Part shown: piece after piece, positions 1 to 7,259 of the stretch
Layout: each line of letters begins with the position of its first letter
Numbering within the stretch: the first letter of the stretch is position 1
Source: Aphanocapsa lilacina HA4352-LM1
Lineage (GTDB): Bacteria; Cyanobacteriota; Cyanobacteriia; Gloeobacterales; Gloeobacteraceae
Direction: 5' to 3'
NCBI GenBank assembly: GCA_019359725.1
Contig: JAHHGR010000050.1
Coordinates: 1-35,891 of the forward strand
Length of the DNA stretch: 35,891 nt
Notes under the pieces: generated by a model
Database searches by the model: none
What the model saw: the letters and a program-made list of their open reading frames with translations, nothing else
Told to the model about the DNA's origin: nothing
Translations under genes and position numbers: made by a program

Positions 1-161
1 TCAAGTACCAGACCAGTCAGTCCGCAGGCGGCTTCCCGCGCATGGTCAAACTCTACGGCGGCGACGCGGGTTCCGATACCGACCGAAGCAAGAATGGCCA
101 GCGCACCCTCGTCACCACCAAAGATCTAGTGGTCTCCGGCCAGTTCAGCAAGCCTGTCTAA
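1..161 (+). CDS. C-terminal end of an unrecognised protein (5' end outside window)
   Basis: An open frame enters the window (first full codon at base 3) and stops at TAA 159-161, giving 52 C-terminal residues that end in GQFSKPV. The piece is polar and rich in Gly, Ser, Asp and Lys, with no membrane segment and no motif I recognise. It is followed after 9 bases by a perfect hairpin, which fits the real 3' end of a transcription unit. The frame has the GC-rich third positions of the neighbouring genes. I cannot name the family, and the start lies upstream of the window. Confidence 0.6.
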   Translation, partial: KYQTSQSAGGFPRMVKLYGGDAGSDTDRSKNGQRTLVTTKDLVVSGQFSKPV

Positions 162-170
162 GTCCTGCCG

Positions 171-207
171 GCACAAACGGGTCGGTAAAATCGCGACCCG
201 TTTGTGC
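171..207 (+). terminator. Perfect 14-bp inverted repeat, probable terminator
   Basis: GCACAAACGGGTCG (171-184) is exactly complementary to 194-207, with a 9-base loop. There is no T-run after it, so it is a terminator-like or 3'-stabilising hairpin rather than a textbook intrinsic terminator. It separates the upstream partial gene from psbK. Confidence 0.6.
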
Positions 208-262
208 AACCCATGTTACGATTGTTGAACTGTAGCACACATTTTGTAGTGAGGCTTCACAG

Positions 263-406
263 ATGACAGCACTGACACTTTTGGCGGCGCCGGGAATCCC
301 CGCCGGTTGGGAGTGGGCAAATCCGTTGATCGACCTGCTTCCCATCATCCCGCTTCTGTTTTTCGCCCTGGCTTTCGTCTGGCAGGCCGCGATCGGCTTC
401 AAGTAA
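263..406 (+). CDS. psbK: Photosystem II protein PsbK
   Basis: This 47-residue protein is a small one-helix subunit of photosystem II in the thylakoid (or, in Gloeobacter, cytoplasmic) membrane, where PsbK sits near CP43 and helps assemble the complex. The C-terminal two thirds carry the family signature: NPLIDLLPIIP followed by a hydrophobic helix ending in LAFVWQAAIGF. The first 10-12 residues (start MTALTLLAAPG) are probably a short removed leader, as in other PsbK precursors. ATG at 263 has GAGG at 251-254, 8 bases upstream. The gene is monocistronic by appearance, bracketed by perfect hairpins at 171-207 and 431-464. Recognition rests on the conserved C-terminal motif and is strong despite the length. 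Confidence 0.93.
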   Translation: MTALTLLAAPGIPAGWEWANPLIDLLPIIPLLFFALAFVWQAAIGFK

Positions 407-430
407 CGGACGATTTCCTCGACAATCGCT

Positions 431-464
431 GCAGGAAGGCAGGCCCCAGAGCCTGCCTTCCTGC
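431..464. terminator. Perfect 14-bp hairpin between psbK and the convergent gene
   Basis: GCAGGAAGGCAGGC (431-444) pairs exactly with 451-464 around a 6-base loop (CCCAGA). It lies between psbK and the stop of the minus-strand TerB-like gene, so it could end transcription from both sides. The base run after it is GCGCATTT, a weak T-tract only. Confidence 0.72.
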
Positions 465-468
465 GCAT

Positions 469-1098
469 TTAGACGTAAGGCGAGACGTCTTCTTGGCAAT
501 CGTCCGCCAGGTACGAAAGCGCCCGAAAGCGCAGCCCCACCAGCTGTTCGTACAGCGGATTGATCTTGCACATGGGCGGGATGTGCACAACTTTGCCGCC
601 CGGCAGGAGCACATCGCGCTCAAAGGGGCACTGGGACGGAATCATCCGGCACAGAAAGCGGGCAATGGCCGGATCGCGCACTTCGACGCCGTCGAGCCAG
701 TGCTTGACCGGCTGCAGCAAGTCGAGGTGGGGCGGTCTGTGCTCCGGGGCAACCGGTGCCTGGGCCGCGCCGGTGAGATTGGTGCGCAGGCCGCTCAATA
801 CTTCGCACCGATGGCCCAGAGCGTCGCAAAAGCGCCCAATCAGTTGCTCCTCCGCCTGCGAGTACTCACCGTCGGCCAGAGCCACCATTAATGCTGTGCG
901 CAAAAAATGTTCAGAAAGGACCGGGTCGGCGGCCAGGGTAGCCGACAACTCCTCAGGCTCGATCGGCACAAGTACTTGCGCCGATCGACCGCCGAGTCCT
1001 TCCTGGGCGATGACGGCCTGTACACAGGCGCGCTCGGTTTCGTCGTAATCGCCGTCCGCCCAGGCCACCGTCAGCAGGCCGCGCAGCCAGGAAATCAT
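469..1098 (-). CDS. TerB-like / Mo-dependent nitrogenase C-terminal domain protein
   Basis: This protein of about 209 residues has two parts. The N-terminal two thirds are a TerB-like helical domain with two repeats of the kind AWADGDYDETE and ALADGEYSQAEEQ, acidic motifs typical of TerB folds that may bind metal. The last 70 residues match the Mo_nitro_C family (named after a domain found behind some nitrogenase subunits): ARFLCRMIPSQCPFERD, then HIPPMCKINPLYEQLVGLRFRALSYLADDC, given here as separate blocks around positions 150-205. Stand-alone copies are common in cyanobacteria, including non-diazotrophs, and their function is unknown. ATG at 1098 (MISWLRG) is preferred because GAAGAG lies just upstream; a longer frame opens at 1137. 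Confidence 0.85.
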   Translation of the reverse strand: MISWLRGLLTVAWADGDYDETERACVQAVIAQEGLGGRSAQVLVPIEPEELSATLAADPVLSEHFLRTALMVALADGEYSQAEEQLIGRFCDALGHRCEVLSGLRTNLTGAAQAPVAPEHRPPHLDLLQPVKHWLDGVEVRDPAIARFLCRMIPSQCPFERDVLLPGGKVVHIPPMCKINPLYEQLVGLRFRALSYLADDCQEDVSPYV

Positions 1099-1375
1099 CT
1101 GCTCTTCGCCGCGGATAGAAGAAACTGCACCCACCATTTCGACTTGCTCCCCATCGATATCGGTCGGATGGAACCCCTTCGGGGTACTGGCCGAACGGTC
1201 TCCATAGTTTCATTATCGACAAAACAGGGGCAACCGGGCTCCAGTGGGTGGGTGTGACGGGCAGTAGATTGGCAGCGGTCCACAAACGCCCTAAAGTTGA
1301 CCTACCAACTGCCGCAAGCCATGGGAAGCCTTTCGAAGCAACGGTCGCCGCGCCGCCCAGGAGCGAGAGCTAGCC

Positions 1376-2236
1376 GTGCTTATCCGTGAAAGTACCGTCC
1401 GCGCCGGGGCCCAGCGGTGGTTTTGCCGCTCAGCGGGCAGCGAGTCTGGGCCGCCCGTGCTGCTCCTGCACGGTCTGCCTTCCCACAGCCACGGTTGGCG
1501 GGAGGCGGTACCGGTGCTGGCCGAGCGGGGTCTGCGGGTGATTGCCGCCGACTGGGTGGGTTTTGGCGGTAGCGACAAACCGGACAAATCCGCCTTCAAC
1601 TACACACCGGATGCTTTTATCGCGGCGCTGGCAGCATTTGTGGAAGCACTCGCACTGGAGCGATTCTCGCTGGTGGTGCAGGGATTTCTGGGCTCAGCAG
1701 GCATCCAGTACGCCCTGCGCGAGCCGCGGCGCATCGCCCGGCTGGCCGTCATCAACGCCCCAATCTCTACGAGTGCCAAATTGCCCTGGAACCTCCGGCA
1801 GCTGGGTTTGCCCCTGGTGGGCGAGATGCTCACCCAAAATCCGCTCTCGGTGGATCAGACCCTCGAAGGGGGGGGTTATACGGTCATTTCCAACGGCGAT
1901 CTGGGCGCCTTTCGCCGCCCCTACAGCGAGAGCGGCGACGCCGGCCGGGCATTGATGCTCACCGTGCGCAATCTGGATCTGCCCCGGGCGATAGCGGAGA
2001 TCGAAGCGGGCCTGGCTCCCTGGCGCCAGAACGGTCAGGTGCCCACCCCCTTTGCGCTCGCCCTCATCTGGGGTCTGCGCGACCGCTACCTGGGTGAGGC
2101 GATGGCCAAAAGCTTTGTGGCGGCCCACCCGCAGGTCGAATTTTTTCCGGTTGCTCAGGCCGGTCACTACCCGCTGGAGCAGGACCCTGAGGCGGTCAAC
2201 CAGGCCCTGGTGCGCTTTGTCGCTCAGCCGCGGTAG
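1376..2236 (+). CDS. Alpha/beta hydrolase fold protein, haloalkane dehalogenase-like
   Basis: This 286-residue protein has an alpha/beta-hydrolase fold. HGLP (32-35) forms the oxyanion-hole loop, DWVGFGGSDKP (59-69) is the family's second signature, and AGHYPLEQDP near residue 262 carries the catalytic His (about H264). At the nucleophile elbow the usual Asp or Ser is missing: LVVQDWGG of dehalogenases reads LVVQGFLG here (99-106), so residue 103 is Gly. S107 nearby might substitute. The protein is cytosolic, with no signal peptide. It starts with GTG at 1376; AGGAG lies 12 bases upstream, a little far. The 3' end overlaps the convergent small gene by 13 bases. The substrate is unknown. Confidence 0.85.
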   Translation: MLIRESTVRAGAQRWFCRSAGSESGPPVLLLHGLPSHSHGWREAVPVLAERGLRVIAADWVGFGGSDKPDKSAFNYTPDAFIAALAAFVEALALERFSLVVQGFLGSAGIQYALREPRRIARLAVINAPISTSAKLPWNLRQLGLPLVGEMLTQNPLSVDQTLEGGGYTVISNGDLGAFRRPYSESGDAGRALMLTVRNLDLPRAIAEIEAGLAPWRQNGQVPTPFALALIWGLRDRYLGEAMAKSFVAAHPQVEFFPVAQAGHYPLEQDPEAVNQALVRFVAQPR

Positions 2237-2466
2237 GTGCCGGAGTTGAGGGTGACGCTGCCCACCCCCCAGCGGGACACCAGCTTTTCGAGCAAGATGC
2301 GGCCCGGGGCGGCTAGATCGCCGTCCTCGCCCACCGTTCCCCCTTCGATGATGTTGCCGAGGTCGGTGCGAAAACACAATCGCCACTGGCCGCCAGGGTC
2401 GGGCTCGATAAATAAACTGCCGGTTGCCAGCACCTGGCCGGCATTGCTCGTGATTGCAAAGCGCAT
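2224..2466 (-). CDS. Small hypothetical protein
   Basis: An 80-residue frame, beginning MRFAITSNAGQVLATGS, with a regular pattern of short beta-like segments (LFIEPDPGGQWRLCFRTDLG) and no membrane segment. I do not recognise the family. The frame stays open further upstream (to 2658), but that part overlaps the start of the plus-strand beta-propeller gene and looks like read-through, so I take ATG 2466. No clear Shine-Dalgarno sequence precedes it. Its 3' end overlaps the convergent hydrolase by 13 bases. It may be a real small beta-rich protein, but the evidence is only compositional. Confidence 0.5.
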   Translation of the reverse strand: MRFAITSNAGQVLATGSLFIEPDPGGQWRLCFRTDLGNIIEGGTVGEDGDLAAPGRILLEKLVSRWGVGSVTLNSGTYRG

Positions 2467-2579
2467 GGGTTGGGTTGGGTGTGCCGAGGAAAGAACTTTC
2501 CCAGTATTGCCCAGCGGTGGGCCGTTGCCGCTGCGCCCGGCCATTGTGCGGTACCGTGCAACTAGAAACGCTTGGAAAA

Positions 2580-3731
2580 GTGCGATTGGAGCCACGAAAA
2601 AAGCCCAGGCGGCGGCGGGGAAACGCCCTGTGGATCCTGGCAATGCTGGTTGTAGCACTCATCGGGGGTGGGGTGTACCTGTGGCTTGTGCCTTCGCCGA
2701 TTCGGGCGGTGGCCTGGAATCCGCCGCCGCGGCCGCCGGTGGTTGGTCCCCTCGCCCAGAATGGCCGCCTGATGGGAGCGGATTTGATTGGTCGCTTCGA
2801 TGGCCCGGCGGCGGTCGCTTTCGACCGCGCAGGGCGGCTCTACACCGGCACCGAAGACGGCAAAATCTACCGGATTGCCCTCGCGGCGGCGGGCGGCAGA
2901 ACGGTCGAAGTGTTCGCCGAGACCGGCGGGCGGCCCTGGGGGCTCGCTTTTGATGGAGCGGGCAATCTGGTAGTGGCGGATGCCCGCCAGGGGCTGCTGG
3001 CCATCGATGCGGGCGGGAAGGTGCGAGTACTTGCCAAACGGGATGGAAAGCGGGCTTTGGGGTGGCTCACGGCTGTGGCCGTAGCCGCCGACGGCCGCGT
3101 CTACTTTAGCGAAGCGAGCGAGCAACCCTACGGCCGCGACCTCTACCTGGAGGTACTGGAGGCACGACCCACCGGGCGCCTGCTGGTCTACGATTCGGCC
3201 ACTGACCAGGTGCAGGTGCTGGCCACCCGGCTGGCCCTACCCGGCGGCCTCGCCCTAGCAAGCGGCGATACCGCCGTACTGGTGAGCGAGGCGGCGCGTT
3301 ACCGGGTGATGCGCTACCGGTTGGATGGCCCCGGGACCAGGACCGGCGAGCCCTGGATTGAGAATTTGCCAGGGTACCCAGGGGGAATGGCCCGCGACGG
3401 CGAGCGTTTCTGGCTGACCATCGGCGAACCGCGCATCGACAACATCGATCGCGTTCATCCCAATGCCGAACTAAAAAATTGGCTTGCCAAACTGCCCGCC
3501 AGTTGGGTGCGCGGCAACGAAAAAGGCTATGGATTGGTCCTGTTGCTCGATAAAAACGGTCGCATCCTGGAAAGCTTGCAAGATCCGACTGGACGGGTCA
3601 ATCGTCTCAGCAACGTCGAACGCTTCGGTGCGGATCTTTATCTGGCAACGAGTATCGAAAACGGTGTTGCCCGCGTGCGCCTCGCCGCCGGGCGCGCCCA
3701 GAGCGGCAGCGGCCTCGATCGCTCTCGCTGA
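2580..3731 (+). CDS. Membrane-anchored SMP-30/strictosidine synthase-like beta-propeller protein
   Basis: A protein of about 383 residues with a very basic N-terminus (EPRKKPRRRRG) and one hydrophobic helix (ALWILAMLVVALIGGGVYLW), which should anchor it with the propeller outside the cytoplasm. The rest is a six-bladed beta-propeller of the SMP-30/gluconolactonase/strictosidine synthase-like superfamily. Repeated blade motifs of the type DRAGRLYTGTEDGKIYRI and DGAGNLVVADARQGL are visible, and the C-terminal part (FWLTIGEPRIDNIDRVHPN, then LQDPTGRVNRLSNVERFG) matches the APMAP/strictosidine synthase-like branch. That branch includes lactone and ester hydrolases, but the substrate here is unknown. 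The start is uncertain: GTG 2580 (GGA just upstream) or GTG 2556. Confidence 0.82.
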   Translation: MRLEPRKKPRRRRGNALWILAMLVVALIGGGVYLWLVPSPIRAVAWNPPPRPPVVGPLAQNGRLMGADLIGRFDGPAAVAFDRAGRLYTGTEDGKIYRIALAAAGGRTVEVFAETGGRPWGLAFDGAGNLVVADARQGLLAIDAGGKVRVLAKRDGKRALGWLTAVAVAADGRVYFSEASEQPYGRDLYLEVLEARPTGRLLVYDSATDQVQVLATRLALPGGLALASGDTAVLVSEAARYRVMRYRLDGPGTRTGEPWIENLPGYPGGMARDGERFWLTIGEPRIDNIDRVHPNAELKNWLAKLPASWVRGNEKGYGLVLLLDKNGRILESLQDPTGRVNRLSNVERFGADLYLATSIENGVARVRLAAGRAQSGSGLDRSR

Positions 3732-3897
3732 GATGATCCCCGCCCAGGGTAATTGGATGTGTCCTTCGTAACGTTTTTGATCCATTTCGGCAATAGCGCT
3801 GCGAACTCCGTATACGATGTCGAGAATAGTTTTCAGACGCCAAATCCGCACTGCTGAGCCGGATTCCGTTTGATTTTGCCTAAATTTGCGTGACGCC

Positions 3898-5913
3898 ATG
3901 ACCACCAGCACGAGCGCGCATTGGCGCAGTATTGCGATTGTAGGCCCCTACCAGAGCGGCAAATCGACGCTGTTAGAAAGCCTACTGTTCGTGACGGGAG
4001 CCATCTCCCGCAAGGGCGCCGTCGAGGATGGCAACAGCGTCGCCGACGGTACCGCCGAGGCGCGCGCCCGCCAGATGGGCGTCGAGGTCAACGCTGCCTT
4101 TGCCGAATATCAGGGGGTGCAGTTGAGCTTTTTGGATTGCCCGGGGTCGATCGAGTTTGCCCAGGAGACCTGGAATGCGCTGATCGGTGTGGACGCGGCG
4201 ATCGTCGTCTGCGAACCGGAGGCGACCCGGGCCTTGACTGTGGCGCCGCTGCTCAAGTTTCTCGATGACTGGCAAATTCCCCATGGGCTGTTTATCAACA
4301 AGATGGACCGGGCCAGTACCCCCCTAAAAGAGGTTCTGGCTGCACTGCAGTCGATCTCAAGCCGTCCCCTCGCCCTGCGCCAGTTCCCGATTGGCCAGGG
4401 CGATCGTTTAAGCGGGTTTATCGATTTGGTGAGCGAGCAGGCCTGGCAGTACCACGTCGGCGGCCCGCCCGACCCGATTGTGCTACCGGAGATTTATCGC
4501 AGCGACGAGCAGGCGGCCCGGGCCGAACTGCTCGAGGTGCTCGCCGAGTTCGACGATCACCTGCTCGAAGAACTGGTCGAAGAAATCGAGCCGCCCGAGG
4601 CGGAAATTCGCAGCGACCTCAAGCGCGACCTCGAAGACGATCTCATCGTGCCGGTGTTCTGCGGGGTGGCGCTGCGCGATTTTGGGGTCAGGCCGCTGCT
4701 GGCCGCACTGCTCTCGGAGGTGCCGGAGGCGGCCTGTTCTGCCCGCCACCGGGGTATCGCCGCCATAGGAGGCCCGCCTGTGGCCCAGGTGCTCAAGACG
4801 TTTTATTCGCCCCAGAGCGGCAAACTTTCGCTGGTGCGCATCTGGCGCGGGGTGTTGGCCGACGGTGCCCAGATAAACGGTGCGCGCCTCGCCGGGTTGT
4901 ATCGGCTGTGCGGCCAGCAGCAGACGGCCCTCGCGGCGGCTGGACCCGGCGAGATTGTCGCCCTGGGCCGCCTCGAAGGGATCAAAACCGGCGACACCCT
5001 CGCACTTGGATTACAGGAAACTCCCCTGGCGCGCTGCGCGCCCCTCACCCCGGTTTTCGCCCTCGCCATCTTCCCCGAAAAGCGCGCCGACGAGGTCAAA
5101 TTCAGCGCCGCCGTCGCCAAATTGCTCGAAGAAGATCCATCGCTCAGTTGGGAGCAGAACAGCAGCACGCGCGAGGTGGTGCTCTGGGGCCAGGGCGAAA
5201 TTCACCTGCAGGTGGCCCTCGACCGGTTGCGGCGCAAGTACAACCTGCCGATGCAGTCCCGCCCGCCGCAGGTGCCCTACCGCGAGACCATCCGCCGCGC
5301 CTGGTCCAGTCACGGGCGTTACAAGCACCAGACCGGCGGCCACGGCCAGTTTGGCGATGTCTACCTCGACATCCGGCCTCTGGCGCGCGGCGAAGGGTTT
5401 CAATTTGCCGAGACGATTGTGGGCGGCGCGGTGCCCCGGCAGTACATCCCCGGCGTGGAGACGGGCGTGCGCGAAGCGCTGGAGCGCGGGCCTCTGGGCT
5501 ACCCGGTGGTGGACGTGGCGGTCACCCTCACCAATGGCTCCTACCACACCGTCGATAGTTCCGAGCAGGCGTTCAAGCAGGCGGCCCGCATCGCGATGCA
5601 CGAGGGCCTCCCCCGCTGCGAGCCGGTGCTGCTCGAACCGATTGTCGAGCTGGATGTCTCAGTGCCGGTGGAATTTACCGCCCGCGCCCTGCGCCTGCTC
5701 AGCGGCAAACGCGGCCAGATCCTCCACTACCAGGGCGATGGAGAGCGCCGCGACTGGGACTGCATCAACGCCTTTTTGCCCCTGGCTCAGATGAACGAAT
5801 TTGCCGTCGAGTTGCGCTCGCTGAGTCTTGGTGTCGGCTGTTTTGCCTGGCGGCCCGCCCACCTGCAGGAGGTGCCGGAAAAACTCGCCGAGCGTCTTCT
5901 GGCGCGCACTTGA
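3898..5913 (+). CDS. EF-G-like translation-factor GTPase (paralogue, not canonical FusA)
   Basis: This 671-residue protein has the full domain order of elongation factor G: a GTPase domain, domain II, then EF-G domains III-V. G1 is GPYQSGKST (16-24), G4 is NKMD (134-137), and the domain IV motif GGHGQFGDVYLDI is clear. G3 reads DCPGS (80-84) instead of DTPGH, so the catalytic His of classical EF-G and EF-Tu is absent. That feature is shared by a branch of EF-G-like proteins in other bacteria and implies slow or altered GTP hydrolysis. The role is unknown; a part in ribosome rescue, recycling or stress would be guesswork. ATG 3898 is preferred to an in-frame TTG at 3886. Confidence 0.88.
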   Translation: MTTSTSAHWRSIAIVGPYQSGKSTLLESLLFVTGAISRKGAVEDGNSVADGTAEARARQMGVEVNAAFAEYQGVQLSFLDCPGSIEFAQETWNALIGVDAAIVVCEPEATRALTVAPLLKFLDDWQIPHGLFINKMDRASTPLKEVLAALQSISSRPLALRQFPIGQGDRLSGFIDLVSEQAWQYHVGGPPDPIVLPEIYRSDEQAARAELLEVLAEFDDHLLEELVEEIEPPEAEIRSDLKRDLEDDLIVPVFCGVALRDFGVRPLLAALLSEVPEAACSARHRGIAAIGGPPVAQVLKTFYSPQSGKLSLVRIWRGVLADGAQINGARLAGLYRLCGQQQTALAAAGPGEIVALGRLEGIKTGDTLALGLQETPLARCAPLTPVFALAIFPEKRADEVKFSAAVAKLLEEDPSLSWEQNSSTREVVLWGQGEIHLQVALDRLRRKYNLPMQSRPPQVPYRETIRRAWSSHGRYKHQTGGHGQFGDVYLDIRPLARGEGFQFAETIVGGAVPRQYIPGVETGVREALERGPLGYPVVDVAVTLTNGSYHTVDSSEQAFKQAARIAMHEGLPRCEPVLLEPIVELDVSVPVEFTARALRLLSGKRGQILHYQGDGERRDWDCINAFLPLAQMNEFAVELRSLSLGVGCFAWRPAHLQEVPEKLAERLLART

Positions 5914-6502
5914 TCGGCGCCGGGGGAACCGGGAGGCCGGGCACTTCTGACTGCAGGCAGAGGGTGCCTCCTACCCTCGGCGATGACAATTGGGCAGTTC
6001 AAGAGCAAGTTTGCAGTCGCTGCGAGAGCATAGCACCAGCGCTGCATTGCTACTAAAACCCCGACAAGGAGAGAGAGCATGGCCGATCTGTCGCGCCTGC
6101 GGGTGGCGGTGCTCGCTACCGATGGCTTTGAAGAAACGGAACTGACCGAGCCGATGCGTGCCCTCCAACGAGCGGGTGCCCATGTCGAGATTATTGCGCC
6201 CGAAGCGGGAGAGATCCAGGCGTTTCGCCACCACGACAAGAGCGTGCGTGTTGCTGTCGACCGAACGCTCAACGAAGCACAACCGACCCAATACGACGCT
6301 CTGGTGCTGCCTGGAGGAACATTCAACGCCGATGCACTGCGTGTCGATCCCAAGGTGCAGGCTTTCGTGGGCAATATGCACCAGTCCGGCAAACCCATCG
6401 CCGCCATTTGCCATGCCCCGTGGATCTTGATCTCGACGGGGCTGGTGGAAGGGCGGACGCTCACCAGCTATCACACACTCCAAGATGATGTCCGCAATGC
6501 TG

Positions 6503-6514
6503 GGGGGCGATGGC
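6503..6514 (+). repeat. Left copy of 12-bp target-site duplication
   Basis: GGGGGCGATGGC, identical to 6644-6655, immediately flanks the inserted element on its left side. It is part of the original PfpI coding sequence (Gly-Gly-Arg-Trp codons). Confidence 0.88.
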
Positions 6515-6643
6515 AGGGTTGTTTCATTCTAAATTTGCACCTCCTGCAAATGAGAATTGAGAGCCCAAGAGCCTGATTTCACGTTAAGCGAGTAGAGCTT
6601 ATTGGCATGTTCAGCCCAGCTTTCAGGAGAATGAAACAGCCCT
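6515..6643. mobile_element. 129-bp MITE-like element with 16-bp terminal inverted repeats
   Basis: The ends are AGGGTTGTTTCATTCT (6515-6530) and AGAATGAAACAGCCCT (6628-6643), inverted repeats with one mismatch. If the neighbouring C and G are shared, the repeats extend to 17 bp. The 97-bp interior has no gene and is less GC-rich than its surroundings. Exact 12-bp direct repeats flank it. Size, repeats and lack of a transposase mark it as a miniature inverted-repeat transposable element, to be moved in trans by a full-length insertion sequence elsewhere. Target duplications of about this size are known for IS4-type elements, so that group is a guess at the parent. Confidence 0.88.
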
Positions 6644-6655
6644 GGGGGCGATGGC
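6644..6655 (+). repeat. Right copy of 12-bp target-site duplication
   Basis: Exact copy of 6503-6514 on the right side of the element. Translation of the original gene resumes in frame here. Confidence 0.88.
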
Positions 6656-6774
6656 AAGATCGCGAGGTGATCGTCGAGGGCAACTGGGTGACCAGCCGCA
6701 AACCGGACGATCTACCGGCATTCAACAACCGGGAACTACTCAACCTACTGAGTGCGCTGCCCGGTCGGGTCTGA

Positions 6775-7213
6775 CAGAAAAAGCACCTCCGGGCAACCAC
6801 AATCGAATGACCGGGGACGAGCCGGTATCGTCGGATTGTTGAGTTTCCACCCTGCGGGAGGGTTACTATCGGGTGATGGCCCTCCCGTTTGTGGCGGGCT
6901 GCGACGGACAGACTCCCCCAGGTCTGGCGTCGGCGTCCTCGTGGCTCGAGCGCACTGTGCGGCACTCCGGCATAGATCTATATTGGGCCGCGGCATATTT
7001 GCTGCCTCCATCGAAGGATCGCACCGGTCACGGTGGATGATCGAATCGCTGGGCGTTGTGAATCGGGCTGGCTTTGAATGTTGGCAGGCCGATAGTATTC
7101 GCAGCCCTCTAGGTCGGTTGTAGTGCAAGCAGGGCCATAGAACAAGGGGATCGGCTCCATTTCGATCGCTCCGGCCTACCGGATAGGGGGGGCTTGTGTA
7201 TTGCGATTGCGAA
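6775..7213. other. Non-coding stretch between the broken PfpI gene and cyAbrB
   Basis: About 440 bases with no convincing gene on either strand. The short open frames here have no recognisable motifs and no good start sites. An 8-bp hairpin (CGGGAGGG 6855-6862 with 6880-6887) could be a terminator for the PfpI transcript or part of a structured RNA. I looked for tmRNA, SRP RNA and RNase P RNA signatures and saw none. The right end presumably holds the cyAbrB promoter. Confidence 0.5.
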
Positions 7214-7228
7214 TTAAGGTATCCTTAA
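7214..7228. promoter_or_regulatory. Palindrome upstream of cyAbrB, possible operator
   Basis: TTAAGG-TAT-CCTTAA is a perfect 6-3-6 palindrome 31 bases before the cyAbrB start codon, in an A/T-rich patch of a GC-rich region. Its position fits the core promoter or early leader, so it could be an operator, perhaps for autoregulation. The protein that binds it is not known from the sequence. Confidence 0.5.
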
Positions 7229-7259
7229 ATTGGTGAAGTGAACTCCATGGAGCGAATCG

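Larger units (their letters stand above)
6079..6774 (+). pseudogene. DJ-1/PfpI family protein, 3' end split by a MITE
   Basis: The 5' part (6079-6513) encodes a DJ-1/PfpI-type glutamine-amidotransferase-fold protein (glyoxalase, deglycase or protease-like). The nucleophile elbow AAICHAPW (C111, H112) and the N-terminal acidic residue in DGFEETE are present. After residue 145 the frame enters an inserted element and stops at TGA 6574-6576, giving a 165-residue product with a foreign tail. The missing C-terminus is intact downstream: codons from 6655 read [20 protein letters not shown] and end at TGA 6772-6774. Removing element plus one target copy (141 bases, 47 codons) restores a 184-residue protein of normal length. 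AGGAG precedes the ATG. The truncated form keeps the active site and could still fold. Confidence 0.9.

Noticed and set aside
1694..2662. 322-codon minus-strand frame across the hydrolase gene
   Set aside because: Antisense shadow of the alpha/beta hydrolase; composition is typical of shadow frames.
3471..3911. 146-codon minus-strand frame over the end of the beta-propeller gene
   Set aside because: Mostly antisense to the propeller gene, with no recognisable domain.
6752..7123. 123-codon plus-strand frame in the gap before cyAbrB
   Set aside because: It starts within the end of the original PfpI gene in another frame, has no motif and no ribosome-binding site.
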